From: Lachnospiraceae bacterium
Lineage (GTDB): Bacteria > Bacillota > Clostridia > Lachnospirales > Lachnospiraceae
DNA: 50,697 nt
Direction of reading: 5' to 3'
NCBI GenBank assembly: GCA_017449485.1
Contig: JAFTFP010000287.1
Coordinates: forward strand, 1 to 50,697
Made by a program: the position numbers and the translations under genes. Below, one piece after another: positions 24,603 to 31,995 of this stretch (within the stretch, counting starts at the first letter, position 1; every line of letters begins with the position of its first letter). The notes beneath the pieces were generated by a model, which worked only from the letters and a program-made list of their open reading frames with translations, was not told the origin of the DNA and did no database searches.

Positions 24603-25574
24603 TCATTCATCTCCGTTTAACAGCCAGCTGCATTCCTGGTCGGTCAGCTCGAGCTCGATGGCCTTTACGTTCTCGGCGATGTGGGCCGGCGACGTGGGCG
24701 AGACGATCGGGAAAAGATTGATCGGCTCATGCAGCAGCCAGGCCAGACAGATCTGCGGAACCGCACAGCCCTTTTCGGCGGCAAGCTGCTCAGCCCGCTT
24801 CAGGCGCGCGCGGTTCACGGGCGCGTCATATTCCATGATCGGCTCGGGACGGATGCATTCCTCGATGGGCGCTTCCCCGTCGGTTCTGAACTTGCCGGAC
24901 AGATAGCCTCTGGCCGTGGAAGAGTAGCAGAAGACCGGCATCTGATTCTGCGTGAGCCAGTCGCGGTACGGCTGCTGTGCGGCGCCGGAGAGCGCGACAC
25001 TGCCGCCCCAGGGATCGTGAATATATTCCGCCAGCGAATAGGCGGGGCTGGCCACCGTGAAGCCGGTCAGGCCGTGTTCAGCCGCATAGGCATTGGCGGC
25101 TTTGATCCGCTCCAGCGTCCAGTTGGACCCGCCGAAGCGCCGGATTTTGCCTTCTTTTACAAGAAGATTCAGCTCCTCGACAATTTCGTCGACAGGCCGG
25201 GAAGGATCGTCGCGGTGAAGAATGTAAAGCTCCACATGATCGGTCTGCAGCTTCTTCAGAGATTCCTCGATCTGTGTCCGGATGGTCTGCGCCGAGAAAA
25301 CGTCGTCGCACCCCTTTTGGCCGGGATTGCAGCCCTTGTCCAGAATCACCGCCTCACCGCGGTGCCCCCTCGAGGCGAGCCAGGCGCCGAGGATTTCCTC
25401 GCCGCTGCCGTAGCTGTGCGCCGTGTCATAGGTCCTAAAGCCCGCTTCCCACGCAAGATCATAGATCCTGAAGGCGGCGTCGCGATAGTCCACGCCTGCA
25501 AAAGCCGGCCCGGGCGTGCCATACGTCAGAACGGATAACGGCTTATCGATTCCTTCGATCATTCGGTATTTCAT
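24603..25574 (-). CDS. Aldo/keto reductase
   Basis: A 323-residue NAD(P)H-dependent aldo/keto reductase with the complete catalytic tetrad Asp50, Tyr55, Lys80 and His120 (TYDTAHSYG, ILDKG, ILHRDD). The TIM-barrel order is standard, and the cofactor-binding end reads FPIVSPTSPAHIAENVKAIELELT. The start is supported by AAAGGAGG about 10 bases upstream. It is the first gene of a minus-strand operon with the SGNH esterase and the truncated PfkB kinase, so it probably acts on a sugar or sugar-derived aldehyde; the substrate is unknown. Confidence 0.9.
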   Translation of the reverse strand: MKYRMIEGIDKPLSVLTYGTPGPAFAGVDYRDAAFRIYDLAWEAGFRTYDTAHSYGSGEEILGAWLASRGHRGEAVILDKGCNPGQKGCDDVFSAQTIRTQIEESLKKLQTDHVELYILHRDDPSRPVDEIVEELNLLVKEGKIRRFGGSNWTLERIKAANAYAAEHGLTGFTVASPAYSLAEYIHDPWGGSVALSGAAQQPYRDWLTQNQMPVFCYSSTARGYLSGKFRTDGEAPIEECIRPEPIMEYDAPVNRARLKRAEQLAAEKGCAVPQICLAWLLHEPINLFPIVSPTSPAHIAENVKAIELELTDQECSWLLNGDE

Positions 25575-25651
25575 ACTGCTGCGCCTCCTTTCAACTCTGC
25601 TGCGGTTTCATTTTAGCATGAGCCGGACTATAATGAAAAACAGATGTTAAA

Positions 25652-25679
25652 TGAGACGGGGGGACAGAGCACCGTCTCA
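25652..25679. repeat. Single palindromic repeat copy
   Basis: One copy with left arm TGAGACG, core GGGGGACAGAGCACC and right arm CGTCTCA, in the same orientation as the 23649 array. It lies between the divergent reductase and YbaN-like genes, just after a TATAAT box at 25629-25634. Confidence 0.85.
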
Positions 25680-25712
25680 CTTCACTGAAAGACAGGGGTA
25701 TGATCGAATAGA

Positions 25713-25952
25713 ATGAAGAGAATTGTGTATCTGATCTGTGGTGTGATCCTGCTGGTGCTGGGACTGGTTGGTCTGGCGCTGCCGGTGATTCCGCAGGTAC
25801 CGTTTCTGGCGGGCGGGTTCTTCCTGCTGATGAAGGGATCCGGGCGGTTTCGCGCCAGGATCCTGTCTTCGAAGCTCTACAGAAAATATATCCGGGGCTG
25901 GATTGAGGCAAACCGCTATACCCGCAGATTTCTGCAGGTTATCGAAACATGA
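25713..25952 (+). CDS. YbaN/DUF454-like small membrane protein
   Basis: A 79-residue protein with two N-terminal hydrophobic segments (VYLICGVILLVLGLVGLALPV and PFLAGGFFLLMKG) joined by IPQVPF, and a basic C-terminal part (RKYIRGWIEANRYTRRF). The pattern (G-x-LP-x-(I/L)P-x-x-PF) is that of DUF454/YbaN inner-membrane proteins, usually about 115-130 residues, so this one lacks the third/fourth hydrophobic region. The ribosome binding site is weak. No function is established for the family. Confidence 0.65.
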   Translation: MKRIVYLICGVILLVLGLVGLALPVIPQVPFLAGGFFLLMKGSGRFRARILSSKLYRKYIRGWIEANRYTRRFLQVIET

Positions 25953-25972
25953 GAGAAGTGTGAAATGGCATG

Positions 25973-26006
25973 AAAAAAGATGTCGGGATATCCCGGCATC
26001 TTTTTT
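25973..26006. terminator. Bidirectional terminator between YbaN-like and aldolase genes
   Basis: A 17-base arm starting AAAAAAGATG and its complement ending CATCTTTTTT are directly apposed, with a single G-T mismatch. With A- and T-tracts on both sides it should end both convergent transcripts. Confidence 0.85.
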
Positions 26007-26023
26007 CAGAGCATCATTCTTGC

Positions 26024-27061
26024 TTACAGCAGCGCAATGAGCCGGTCGACATCCTCGTCCTGCACGGCCCAGCTGGTCGCAATGCGCAGAACCACGTGGC
26101 CTTCGTCCACATTTTCCCAGAAGCCCAGTCCCGCCTGCTCCATCAGCCCGGCGGCCCGCTCCCGGGTCACTTCGATAAAAATCTGATTGGTCGGGGTCTC
26201 CGGCATCAGATGATAGCCCTTTTCCTTCAGCGCCGCGCGGATGCGGTCAGCCGCCTCAATGGCAGGCTTGCCAATGTTGAGATATAGATCGTCGGTGAAC
26301 AGCGTCTCGAACTGAATGCCCGCAACGCGGCCCTTGGCCAGCAGGGCGCCCTGCTGCTTAATTATAGTAAAAAGATGCGGAATCGCGTCGTGACGCGGGA
26401 TCACCACGGCCTCTCCGAAGAGCGTGCCGCATTTGGTGCCGCCGATATAGAAGGCGTCGCACAGCTCGGCCAGATCCGGCAGCGAGACATCATTCTCCGG
26501 GCAGGCCAGAGCATAGGCCAGCCGGGCGCCGTCGACATACAGCGGAATCCCGCAGGACCGGCACACGTGACTGATCTGCGCCAGCTCCTCATGTGAATAC
26601 AGCGTTCCATATTCCGTGGGCTGGGAGAGATAGACCATGCCGGGCATGACCATGTGATCGTGATTCTCATCCTGCTGAAAAGCTTTAAGAAACGCGGCCA
26701 GCTCGCCGGCGGACATCTTGCCGGCATACTGCCGGACGGTCAGAACCTTGTGGCCGCCCGCCTCAATGGCGCCGGCCTCATGCCCGTTGATGTGTCCGGT
26801 CTCCGCCGCCACCACACCCTGATAGGGGCGCAGCATCGCGCCGATCATCACGGCATTGGTCTGCGTGCCGCCGGAAAGGAAGAAGACATCAGCCTCCGCC
26901 GCCTTGCAGGCAGTGCGGATCAAGTCTCTTGCGGACTCGGAGAAGGTATCCAGTCCGTATCCCGCGGATTTGACCAGATTTGTTTCCGCAAGCCGCTGCA
27001 GAATCAGCGGGTGCGCGCCTTCCATGTAATCAGATGTAAAAGCCAGGCGGTTTTCACTCAT
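26024..27061 (-). CDS. Low-specificity L-threonine aldolase-like PLP enzyme
   Basis: A 345-residue fold-type I PLP enzyme of the threonine aldolase/beta-eliminating lyase family, which splits L-threonine (or allo-threonine) into glycine and acetaldehyde. Visible are FLSGGTQTN for the phosphate site, AETGHINGHE, the cofactor Asp178 in YVDGARL and the Schiff-base Lys210 in YIGGTKCG. Length and motif spacing are normal. It lies 38 bases after the small protein gene on the same strand and shares its promoter at 27445-27473. Confidence 0.88.
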   Translation of the reverse strand: MSENRLAFTSDYMEGAHPLILQRLAETNLVKSAGYGLDTFSESARDLIRTACKAAEADVFFLSGGTQTNAVMIGAMLRPYQGVVAAETGHINGHEAGAIEAGGHKVLTVRQYAGKMSAGELAAFLKAFQQDENHDHMVMPGMVYLSQPTEYGTLYSHEELAQISHVCRSCGIPLYVDGARLAYALACPENDVSLPDLAELCDAFYIGGTKCGTLFGEAVVIPRHDAIPHLFTIIKQQGALLAKGRVAGIQFETLFTDDLYLNIGKPAIEAADRIRAALKEKGYHLMPETPTNQIFIEVTRERAAGLMEQAGLGFWENVDEGHVVLRIATSWAVQDEDVDRLIALL

Positions 27062-27099
27062 CTTATCAGCCCTCTTAAGATTGCCGGAATTTACGGCAC

Positions 27100-27327
27100 T
27101 CAGCGGTTCTTTTTAATGAAATCAGCTGCGTCGACCGGATAGCCGGCAGTCTGCCAGCCGATGAACAGCTCGGCCTTCTGCATGCCCGAGTAGCCTTCCT
27201 GGTCCATCATCAGCTTGTCCCAGGCCGCCTCAAATTCCGCCTGCTTCTCCTCCGCGAGCCCTGCGCCGCCGGCAACCTGCTCCAGCGCTTCCGGATTGAT
27301 CCATTCCTTGTTCTGATTGTTTTCCAT
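27100..27327 (-). CDS. Small acidic protein with double-glycine-leader-like motif
   Basis: A 75-residue protein. The N-terminal 23 residues, with INPEALEQVAGGAG, look like the leader of class II bacteriocins and related peptides (L-x-x-V-x-G-G). The rest (about 50 residues) is acidic, has no Cys, and contains GYSGMQKAELFIGWQTAGYPVDAADF. The start has a GTGAGG site 5 bases upstream and a strong promoter about 120 bases upstream, so it is very likely expressed. No peptidase-containing exporter or modification enzyme is in the window, so the peptide reading is tentative; a small cytosolic protein is the alternative. Confidence 0.65.
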   Translation of the reverse strand: MENNQNKEWINPEALEQVAGGAGLAEEKQAEFEAAWDKLMMDQEGYSGMQKAELFIGWQTAGYPVDAADFIKKNR

Positions 27328-27444
27328 AAAAACCTCACTTCCCGGACATTTCGCGCCGGGTCAACCATTTATCCTGTCACGGCAGGAACGTCGGGACGCT
27401 CCTGAATTCTGCCGGGGAGAGCCGCTGGGCCTCCCGAGAAATTC

Positions 27445-27473
27445 ATTATAGAGGCACAGCCCCGGGCTTTCAA
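27445..27473 (-). promoter_or_regulatory. Sigma-70-type promoter for small protein / aldolase operon
   Basis: On the minus strand TTGAAA (27473-27468) and a perfect TATAAT (27450-27445) are separated by 17 bases. The transcript would start near 27438 and carry a leader of about 110 bases. Confidence 0.75.
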
Positions 27474-27550
27474 CCGCCAGCTCTGAACGGTTTTTCGTTG
27501 ATGTCTGGCAAAATCCGGCAAAATTTGCATGAAATCCTGTCTGATAACTG

Positions 27551-27579
27551 TTGGAGTTAACAGAAAAAAACATTATAAT
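27551..27579 (+). promoter_or_regulatory. Promoter for the EAL-domain gene
   Basis: TTGGAG (27551-27556), a 17-base spacer and TATAAT (27574-27579), about 80 bases before the gene start. Confidence 0.6.
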
Positions 27580-27661
27580 AAAAATAGCGCGGGTGCGACT
27601 TAAGCCGCCGCACATCTATTCTATGAACCGGAAATTCCACACCGGGGGAGAGGAGATTCTG

Positions 27662-28549
27662 ATGCAGGACAGAAAAGATTATAAGCCGATTCTTGTGACC
27701 CTTCTTCTGATCATCTGTATTGAGAGTGTTGTAATGGCTTTTTCGATGGGCGGAAAGATACTGAAGAGCAGTGAATCCGCTGCACAGGGACAGAATGAAA
27801 TTGCTGCGCAGTTTGACAGCGCGCTGGCCGCCGGAGACATTGAGGTCTGGTACCAGCCGATCGTAGATGCCGCTTCCGGAACGGTCTGCGGCGCAGAAGC
27901 ACTGGCCAGATGGAGACAGGACGATGCGATTCTTTCGCCGGCGGAGTTCCTTCCGGCGCTTGAAGAAGCAGGAAAAACCATCGCTTTGGATGAATATGTT
28001 TTCCAGCAGGCTGCGGCGTTCCAGAAGGAGCAGATCGAAAACGGCGGCATGCTGGTGCCGGTTTCCGTCAATCTCTCTGATGCCACATTGCAGCGCGAGG
28101 TGCAGGATCCCGCATTTGTCGGGCTGAGCGATGACGCGCAGCTGCAGGAAGGCGTACTTCAGCTGGAGGTGACCGAGAACGGCGCTGTCACCACACAGCA
28201 GCTGGCTGATCTGGTGAACAACTATCACGCCCACAGACTTTACGTGACCATGGATGGTCTGGGACAGGATTCCGCGGGCCTTGCCGGCCTGGCAGCCGTC
28301 CCCTATGACGCCGTCAAGATCGATCAGGCCCTGACCGCCAACATCGGCTCGATCAAGGGAGACGCCCTCGTCAAGGAGACTGCTTCCCTGGTCCAGAAGA
28401 TGGGCATGCGGGTTATCGTGGAAGGCGTTGAGACCGAGGAACAGGCGGGCATGCTCCGCACCATGCAGTGCGACGCGCTGCAGGGCTTCCACTTCTTTGA
28501 GCCGCTCTCGAAGGAAGACTTCCAGTTCGTCTTAAGCCACTGGAAGTAA
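27662..28549 (+). CDS. Membrane-anchored EAL-domain protein
   Basis: A 295-residue protein with one N-terminal membrane helix (ILVTLLLIICIESVVMAF) followed by a single EAL domain, without GGDEF or PAS modules. EAL domains hydrolyse cyclic di-GMP or bind it. Present are Glu79-Ala-Leu, Asn137 (VNLS), Glu172 (VTEN), Lys219 (VKID), Glu254/Glu257 (EGVE) and Gln274 (LQGF). The loop usually DDFGTG reads MDGLGQ at 197-202, so the first metal-binding Asp is lost, which may weaken or abolish catalysis. The ATG at 27662 follows GGGGGAGAGGAG and is preferred over the far-upstream start. A strong terminator follows at 28590. Confidence 0.88.
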   Translation: MQDRKDYKPILVTLLLIICIESVVMAFSMGGKILKSSESAAQGQNEIAAQFDSALAAGDIEVWYQPIVDAASGTVCGAEALARWRQDDAILSPAEFLPALEEAGKTIALDEYVFQQAAAFQKEQIENGGMLVPVSVNLSDATLQREVQDPAFVGLSDDAQLQEGVLQLEVTENGAVTTQQLADLVNNYHAHRLYVTMDGLGQDSAGLAGLAAVPYDAVKIDQALTANIGSIKGDALVKETASLVQKMGMRVIVEGVETEEQAGMLRTMQCDALQGFHFFEPLSKEDFQFVLSHWK

Positions 28550-28589
28550 GCAGAACTTCATATTGGGCAAAATCTGACAAAAGCGCAGG

Positions 28590-28632
28590 CTGCCTGTCTT
28601 CACGGATGAACGTGAAGGCAGGCAGTTTTTTT
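28590..28632 (+). terminator. Rho-independent terminator after the EAL gene
   Basis: CTGCCTGTCTTCACG pairs with CGTGAAGGCAGGCAG around a 6-base loop, followed by seven T. Confidence 0.88.
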
Positions 28633-28797
28633 GTCTGCTCCGTGTGACAGAAGTGTGATGGATCCCTTGCTATGATATGCACGTAAACGGAAAACAACAG
28701 GGGAAGACAGAAGAAAGCCTGAAAGAAGACAGGCGTAAAGGACAGAACAAAATCAGATCAAGCGGGATCAGGAAAGATCCCCGGAAGGAGGAACACA

Positions 28798-29514
28798 ATG
28801 AGAAAGCTTATGAAGAAGACAATGGCAATGCTGATCGCGGCGCTGGCCCTGACCATGACACTGGGCATGACCGTTTTCGCAGCGGGCAAAGATACCAACA
28901 CTTACGACTTCGTCACCTCGCAGGCGGTGAACGCAGAGCGGGGCGGCAGCACACAGATTCAGCTTTTCGCCAAGGAGCGGTTCAAGGTTTTCCTGCTGGA
29001 TAACAACAGTCAGGACACCTACGCGGTGATCGACAACGGACAGGACATCGGCAATGCCTCCGTCACCGTCTACATCGGAGCAGATGAGACCTCGCCTAAC
29101 GTCGCCGTGCTGTTCTACGCATACGATCGTGACTTTTACGACTGCGTCAATGTTCGTGTGAACGGCAGCGTTCAGCAGACGGTGATCCCGGGAACGCCGG
29201 CCGGCTCGGTCATGTATGACTTCAGCAACATCGGCGACTACAACGCCTTCAACCAGAAGATGGCAGCGGCCATCTACAACGCACAGCCCGGTGAGGTCGT
29301 CATCCTCAACACCGGCGCAAGATTCAACAGCTTCACAACGCCGGTCCGTAATGCATGGGCAGCGCGCCCGGATGTCACCGTGGCAGTCCGGTTCATGAAT
29401 CAGAACCAGCCCTGCACCGTGATCGTTCCCGCCGGCAGCAATGTGAACGCACTCTTCAACGCGGACGGATACTGCGGATTCATGTACCTGGCAGGCCTGT
29501 ACGGCGTACAGTAA
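28798..29514 (+). CDS. Secreted protein of unknown function
   Basis: A 238-residue protein with a clear signal peptide (MRKLMKKT, then AMLIAALALTMTLGM, cleavage likely after VFA-A). The mature part is beta-rich with a first domain to about 130 and a C-terminal ~100 residues containing VVILNTGARFNSFTTPVRNAW, CTVIVPAGSNVNALF and YCGFMYLAGLYG. I do not recognise the family. No cell-wall anchor is seen. The start has GGAAGGAGG at good spacing. It lies 248 bases after the EAL gene, beyond a terminator, so it is a separate transcript closed by the hairpin at 29616. Confidence 0.8.
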   Translation: MRKLMKKTMAMLIAALALTMTLGMTVFAAGKDTNTYDFVTSQAVNAERGGSTQIQLFAKERFKVFLLDNNSQDTYAVIDNGQDIGNASVTVYIGADETSPNVAVLFYAYDRDFYDCVNVRVNGSVQQTVIPGTPAGSVMYDFSNIGDYNAFNQKMAAAIYNAQPGEVVILNTGARFNSFTTPVRNAWAARPDVTVAVRFMNQNQPCTVIVPAGSNVNALFNADGYCGFMYLAGLYGVQ

Positions 29515-29615
29515 GGCAGGACGAAGAGAAACCTGCAGTCAGAAATCCGATAGAAAGCAGATAGAGATCAGATAAAGAATCAGATAAAAATCAGAAAAAA
29601 CAGATCAAAAAAATT

Positions 29616-29646
29616 ACTCAGCCGGGGAAAACCCGGCTGAGTTTTA
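29616..29646. terminator. Bidirectional terminator
   Basis: ACTCAGCCGGG, a short A-rich loop and CCCGGCTGAGT, with A-runs on the left and TTTT on the right; it serves the secreted protein gene and the convergent AEC gene. Confidence 0.85.
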
Positions 29647-30573
29647 CTTCAGCACCAGCGCCGCGACAGCGGCAATCAGGGGAAGCGATAAGAGACTTAA
29701 GATCGTCGAGAGCACCACGATTTTGCTCGCATGCGCGTAGTCCTTCCCGTAAAGCTGAGCATAGACCGCGACATTGGCGCCGACCGGGGCGGCCGCACAC
29801 AAAAGGATCGCCTGGCCCATGTCCGCGGGAAACGGCAGAAAGCGCAGAAGAACAACCGAGATCAGCGGAATCAGAAGCAGCCGGATGAAGCTGACCACAT
29901 ATAAGGAAGGCGTGGTAAACACTGTCAGAAGCTTCTCATCAGCGAGATAGACACCCAGCACCATCATCGCCAGCGGCGTGTTCAATGCACAGATGCCGGA
30001 GAGCGTGGTGGCAGCCAGTGAAGGAAGGGATTCACCCATTCCGGTCAGAAAGATCAGAACACCGATTCCGATGCCCACTACCGGAGGATTCCACAGCAGC
30101 TGCCGGATCAGTGCGGCGCCTGTTTTTCCGGATTTTTCACCTTTGAGCAGATCGCAGCCGTAGGTCCACTGGAGGACATTGAGCAGCGCGACAAAGGGCA
30201 CGATGTAGAAAACCGCCTCGGCGCCGAAAACGGCGCGGACCAGCGGAATACCCATGAATCCGGCATTGGAGAAAGAGGCTCCGAAGTTTTCCAGCGGCTT
30301 ATCCTTGTAAATCAGGCGGGAGATCAGGATGGAAAGTCCCAGCAGGAGCGCCGCGATGATCGTGCTCTGACCCAGCTGCACCAGCCGCTGCGGCGAATAC
30401 GCCTCACAGAAGCTGTTGATGAGAATGGCGGGAATGACCAGCTTGACCAGCATGCCGGCCAGATCCTTGCTGCCGGCCCGCGTGAGAATATTCAGGCGGC
30501 GCAGAACGTAACCGATGATCATGTAGATGGCCATGATGAGCAGCTGATTGACAGTGAGAGAAACGATCGACAT
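29644..30573 (-). CDS. AEC-family transporter (auxin efflux carrier-like)
   Basis: A 309-residue membrane protein with about ten hydrophobic segments in two halves. Family features are YVLRRLNILT after helix 1, PAILINSF in helix 2, FSNAGFMGIPLV in helix 4 and CAAAPVGANVAVYAQLYG in the second half. AEC proteins in Firmicutes transport small organic acids such as malate or export unknown compounds. A GTG at 30585 is in frame, but it overlaps the GGAGG site; the ATG at 30573 lies 11 bases after that site and starts with the usual SIVSLTVNQL, so it is chosen. A type-2 malate/lactate dehydrogenase gene is nearby on the other strand, which would fit a dicarboxylate substrate, but there is no direct link. 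Confidence 0.88.
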   Translation of the reverse strand: MSIVSLTVNQLLIMAIYMIIGYVLRRLNILTRAGSKDLAGMLVKLVIPAILINSFCEAYSPQRLVQLGQSTIIAALLLGLSILISRLIYKDKPLENFGASFSNAGFMGIPLVRAVFGAEAVFYIVPFVALLNVLQWTYGCDLLKGEKSGKTGAALIRQLLWNPPVVGIGIGVLIFLTGMGESLPSLAATTLSGICALNTPLAMMVLGVYLADEKLLTVFTTPSLYVVSFIRLLLIPLISVVLLRFLPFPADMGQAILLCAAAPVGANVAVYAQLYGKDYAHASKIVVLSTILSLLSLPLIAAVAALVLK

Positions 30574-30700
30574 AGCTGGATACACCTCCGGAATCTGAAA
30601 CAGTACTGCACACTATTTTGCAACAAATCAGACCGCTAAATCAAGGCGGAATAGAGTATAATAGCCTCATGATAACAGAGTAATGAAGGGAGAGATAAAA

Positions 30701-31936
30701 ATGCCGCAGGTCAGTGTAATTGTTCCTGTCTATAATGCCGCAAAACCGTGGAAGGAGGAGAAGACCACGCTGCACCGGTGTATCGACAGCATTCTGGAGC
30801 AGGACTTCAAGGATCTGGAGCTGATTCTGGTGGACGATGGCAGCAAGGATGCCTCCGCCGGGATTCTGGACGAATACGCCGCAGCGGACGAGAGGGTCGT
30901 TGTGCTGCACAAGGCAAATGCCGGGGTTTCCGACACCCGGAACAAGGGAATCGGACTGGCAAAGGGAGAATATATCCAGTTCGTCGACGCCGATGACTGG
31001 CTGGATCCCGAGGCCGTCAAGCTGCTTGTGCGCTGCATGGAAAACCACGACGCGGACATGGTGATCGCGGATTTCTACCGCGTGGTCGGTGAGCACACCG
31101 CCGTCAAGGGTGATATCGAGAACGAGACGGTGCTTTACCGCACGGAATATGCAGATCATATGATGAAGAATCCCGCGGATTTCTATTACGGCGTTCTCTG
31201 GAACAAGCTCTACAAGGCGGATATCATCCGCGCCAATCATCTCGAGATGGACCCGGAGATCAGCTGGTGCGAGGACTTTGTCTTCAACCTGGAATATGTC
31301 ACCCACTGCAGCCGGATCGCGGTATTGCATGTGCCGATCTACTACTATGTGAAGACCGAAGGCTCGCTGGTGAATCAGAGCATGTCGATGAGCACCGTCG
31401 TGCGCATGAAGCTGAGCATGATCGAGTACTACAACCAGTTCTACAAGGACATCCTGCCGGAGGAGGAATACCAGCAGCGCAGACCCGCCATCTACGCGTT
31501 CCTGTTCAGCGCGGCCGGCGACGGATCAGCTTCGCCCCTCGACCCTTCGACTAAGAAGCTGGGCACGGAGCGGATCAGCGCGGCGCTGCGGGAGGATGCG
31601 GAGCAAAATGCGTATACCCGCCTGTATCATGAACAGAAGCGCCTGGACCGCCGGCTGGAGACTGCGGCGGATGCCTACGAACTGGAGCTGAAGGATGTGA
31701 AGCTGGTGCTGTACGGCATGACGGTCGGCAGCGACTGGGATGCCCGGGAGGCGTCGGATTTCACAGGCATGACGATGCCGCAGACGGCAATCTCGTTAGA
31801 GAAGCTGGTGAGAAGAAAGATCCTGAACCGGCGCTGGGACGGACTTCGTCAGGAATTCACCTGGGGCGATGCCGCACTGCCGATTCAGAATGCAATCCGT
31901 CAGGCCATGAAGGACTACGAGATGGGACAACAGTGA
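30701..31936 (+). CDS. Family 2 glycosyltransferase with winged-helix-like C-terminal tail
   Basis: Residues 1 to about 230 are a GT-A glycosyltransferase family 2 domain: VSVIVPVYNA, LVDDGSKDAS, GVSDTRNKGIGLAKGEYIQFVDADDWLD (metal-binding DAD) and WCEDFVFN. It has no membrane helices, so it is a cytoplasmic or peripheral enzyme adding sugars to a lipid carrier or surface polymer. The last ~80 residues are unusual: KLVLYGMTVG, REASDFTGMTMPQTAISLEKLVRRKIL and a following basic hairpin look like a winged helix-turn-helix of the MarR type. This is a fold guess from the pattern. AAGGGAGAG lies 6 bases before the ATG at 30701, which is preferred over the ATG at 30683. Confidence 0.85.
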   Translation: MPQVSVIVPVYNAAKPWKEEKTTLHRCIDSILEQDFKDLELILVDDGSKDASAGILDEYAAADERVVVLHKANAGVSDTRNKGIGLAKGEYIQFVDADDWLDPEAVKLLVRCMENHDADMVIADFYRVVGEHTAVKGDIENETVLYRTEYADHMMKNPADFYYGVLWNKLYKADIIRANHLEMDPEISWCEDFVFNLEYVTHCSRIAVLHVPIYYYVKTEGSLVNQSMSMSTVVRMKLSMIEYYNQFYKDILPEEEYQQRRPAIYAFLFSAAGDGSASPLDPSTKKLGTERISAALREDAEQNAYTRLYHEQKRLDRRLETAADAYELELKDVKLVLYGMTVGSDWDAREASDFTGMTMPQTAISLEKLVRRKILNRRWDGLRQEFTWGDAALPIQNAIRQAMKDYEMGQQ

Positions 31937-31995
31937 GGCTGGTCGGATTTTGACAGATTCAGACAACAAACATTTATTTACGAAAGGAGAGCGAG

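Larger units (their letters stand above)
27328..27661. other. Divergent control region between small protein and EAL gene
   Basis: This 334-base gene-free stretch holds two divergent promoters (27445-27473 minus, 27551-27579 plus), a ~115-base minus-strand leader rich in GC pairs, and two copies of GGCAAAAT near 27507-27525. I see no coding frame or known riboswitch in it. Confidence 0.6.

Noticed and set aside
24602..24610. ATG at 24610 as the SGNH esterase start
   Set aside because: The GGAG site directly touches this codon; it is properly spaced only for the ATG at 24601.
27328..27444. Glycine or tetrahydrofolate riboswitch upstream of the aldolase operon
   Set aside because: The leader does not show the conserved core sequences of either class that I could recognise.
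29549..29612. Purine-rich imperfect repeats (CAGATAAA-like units)
   Set aside because: A short, irregular A-rich tract before a terminator; too degenerate to call a tandem repeat or binding-site array.
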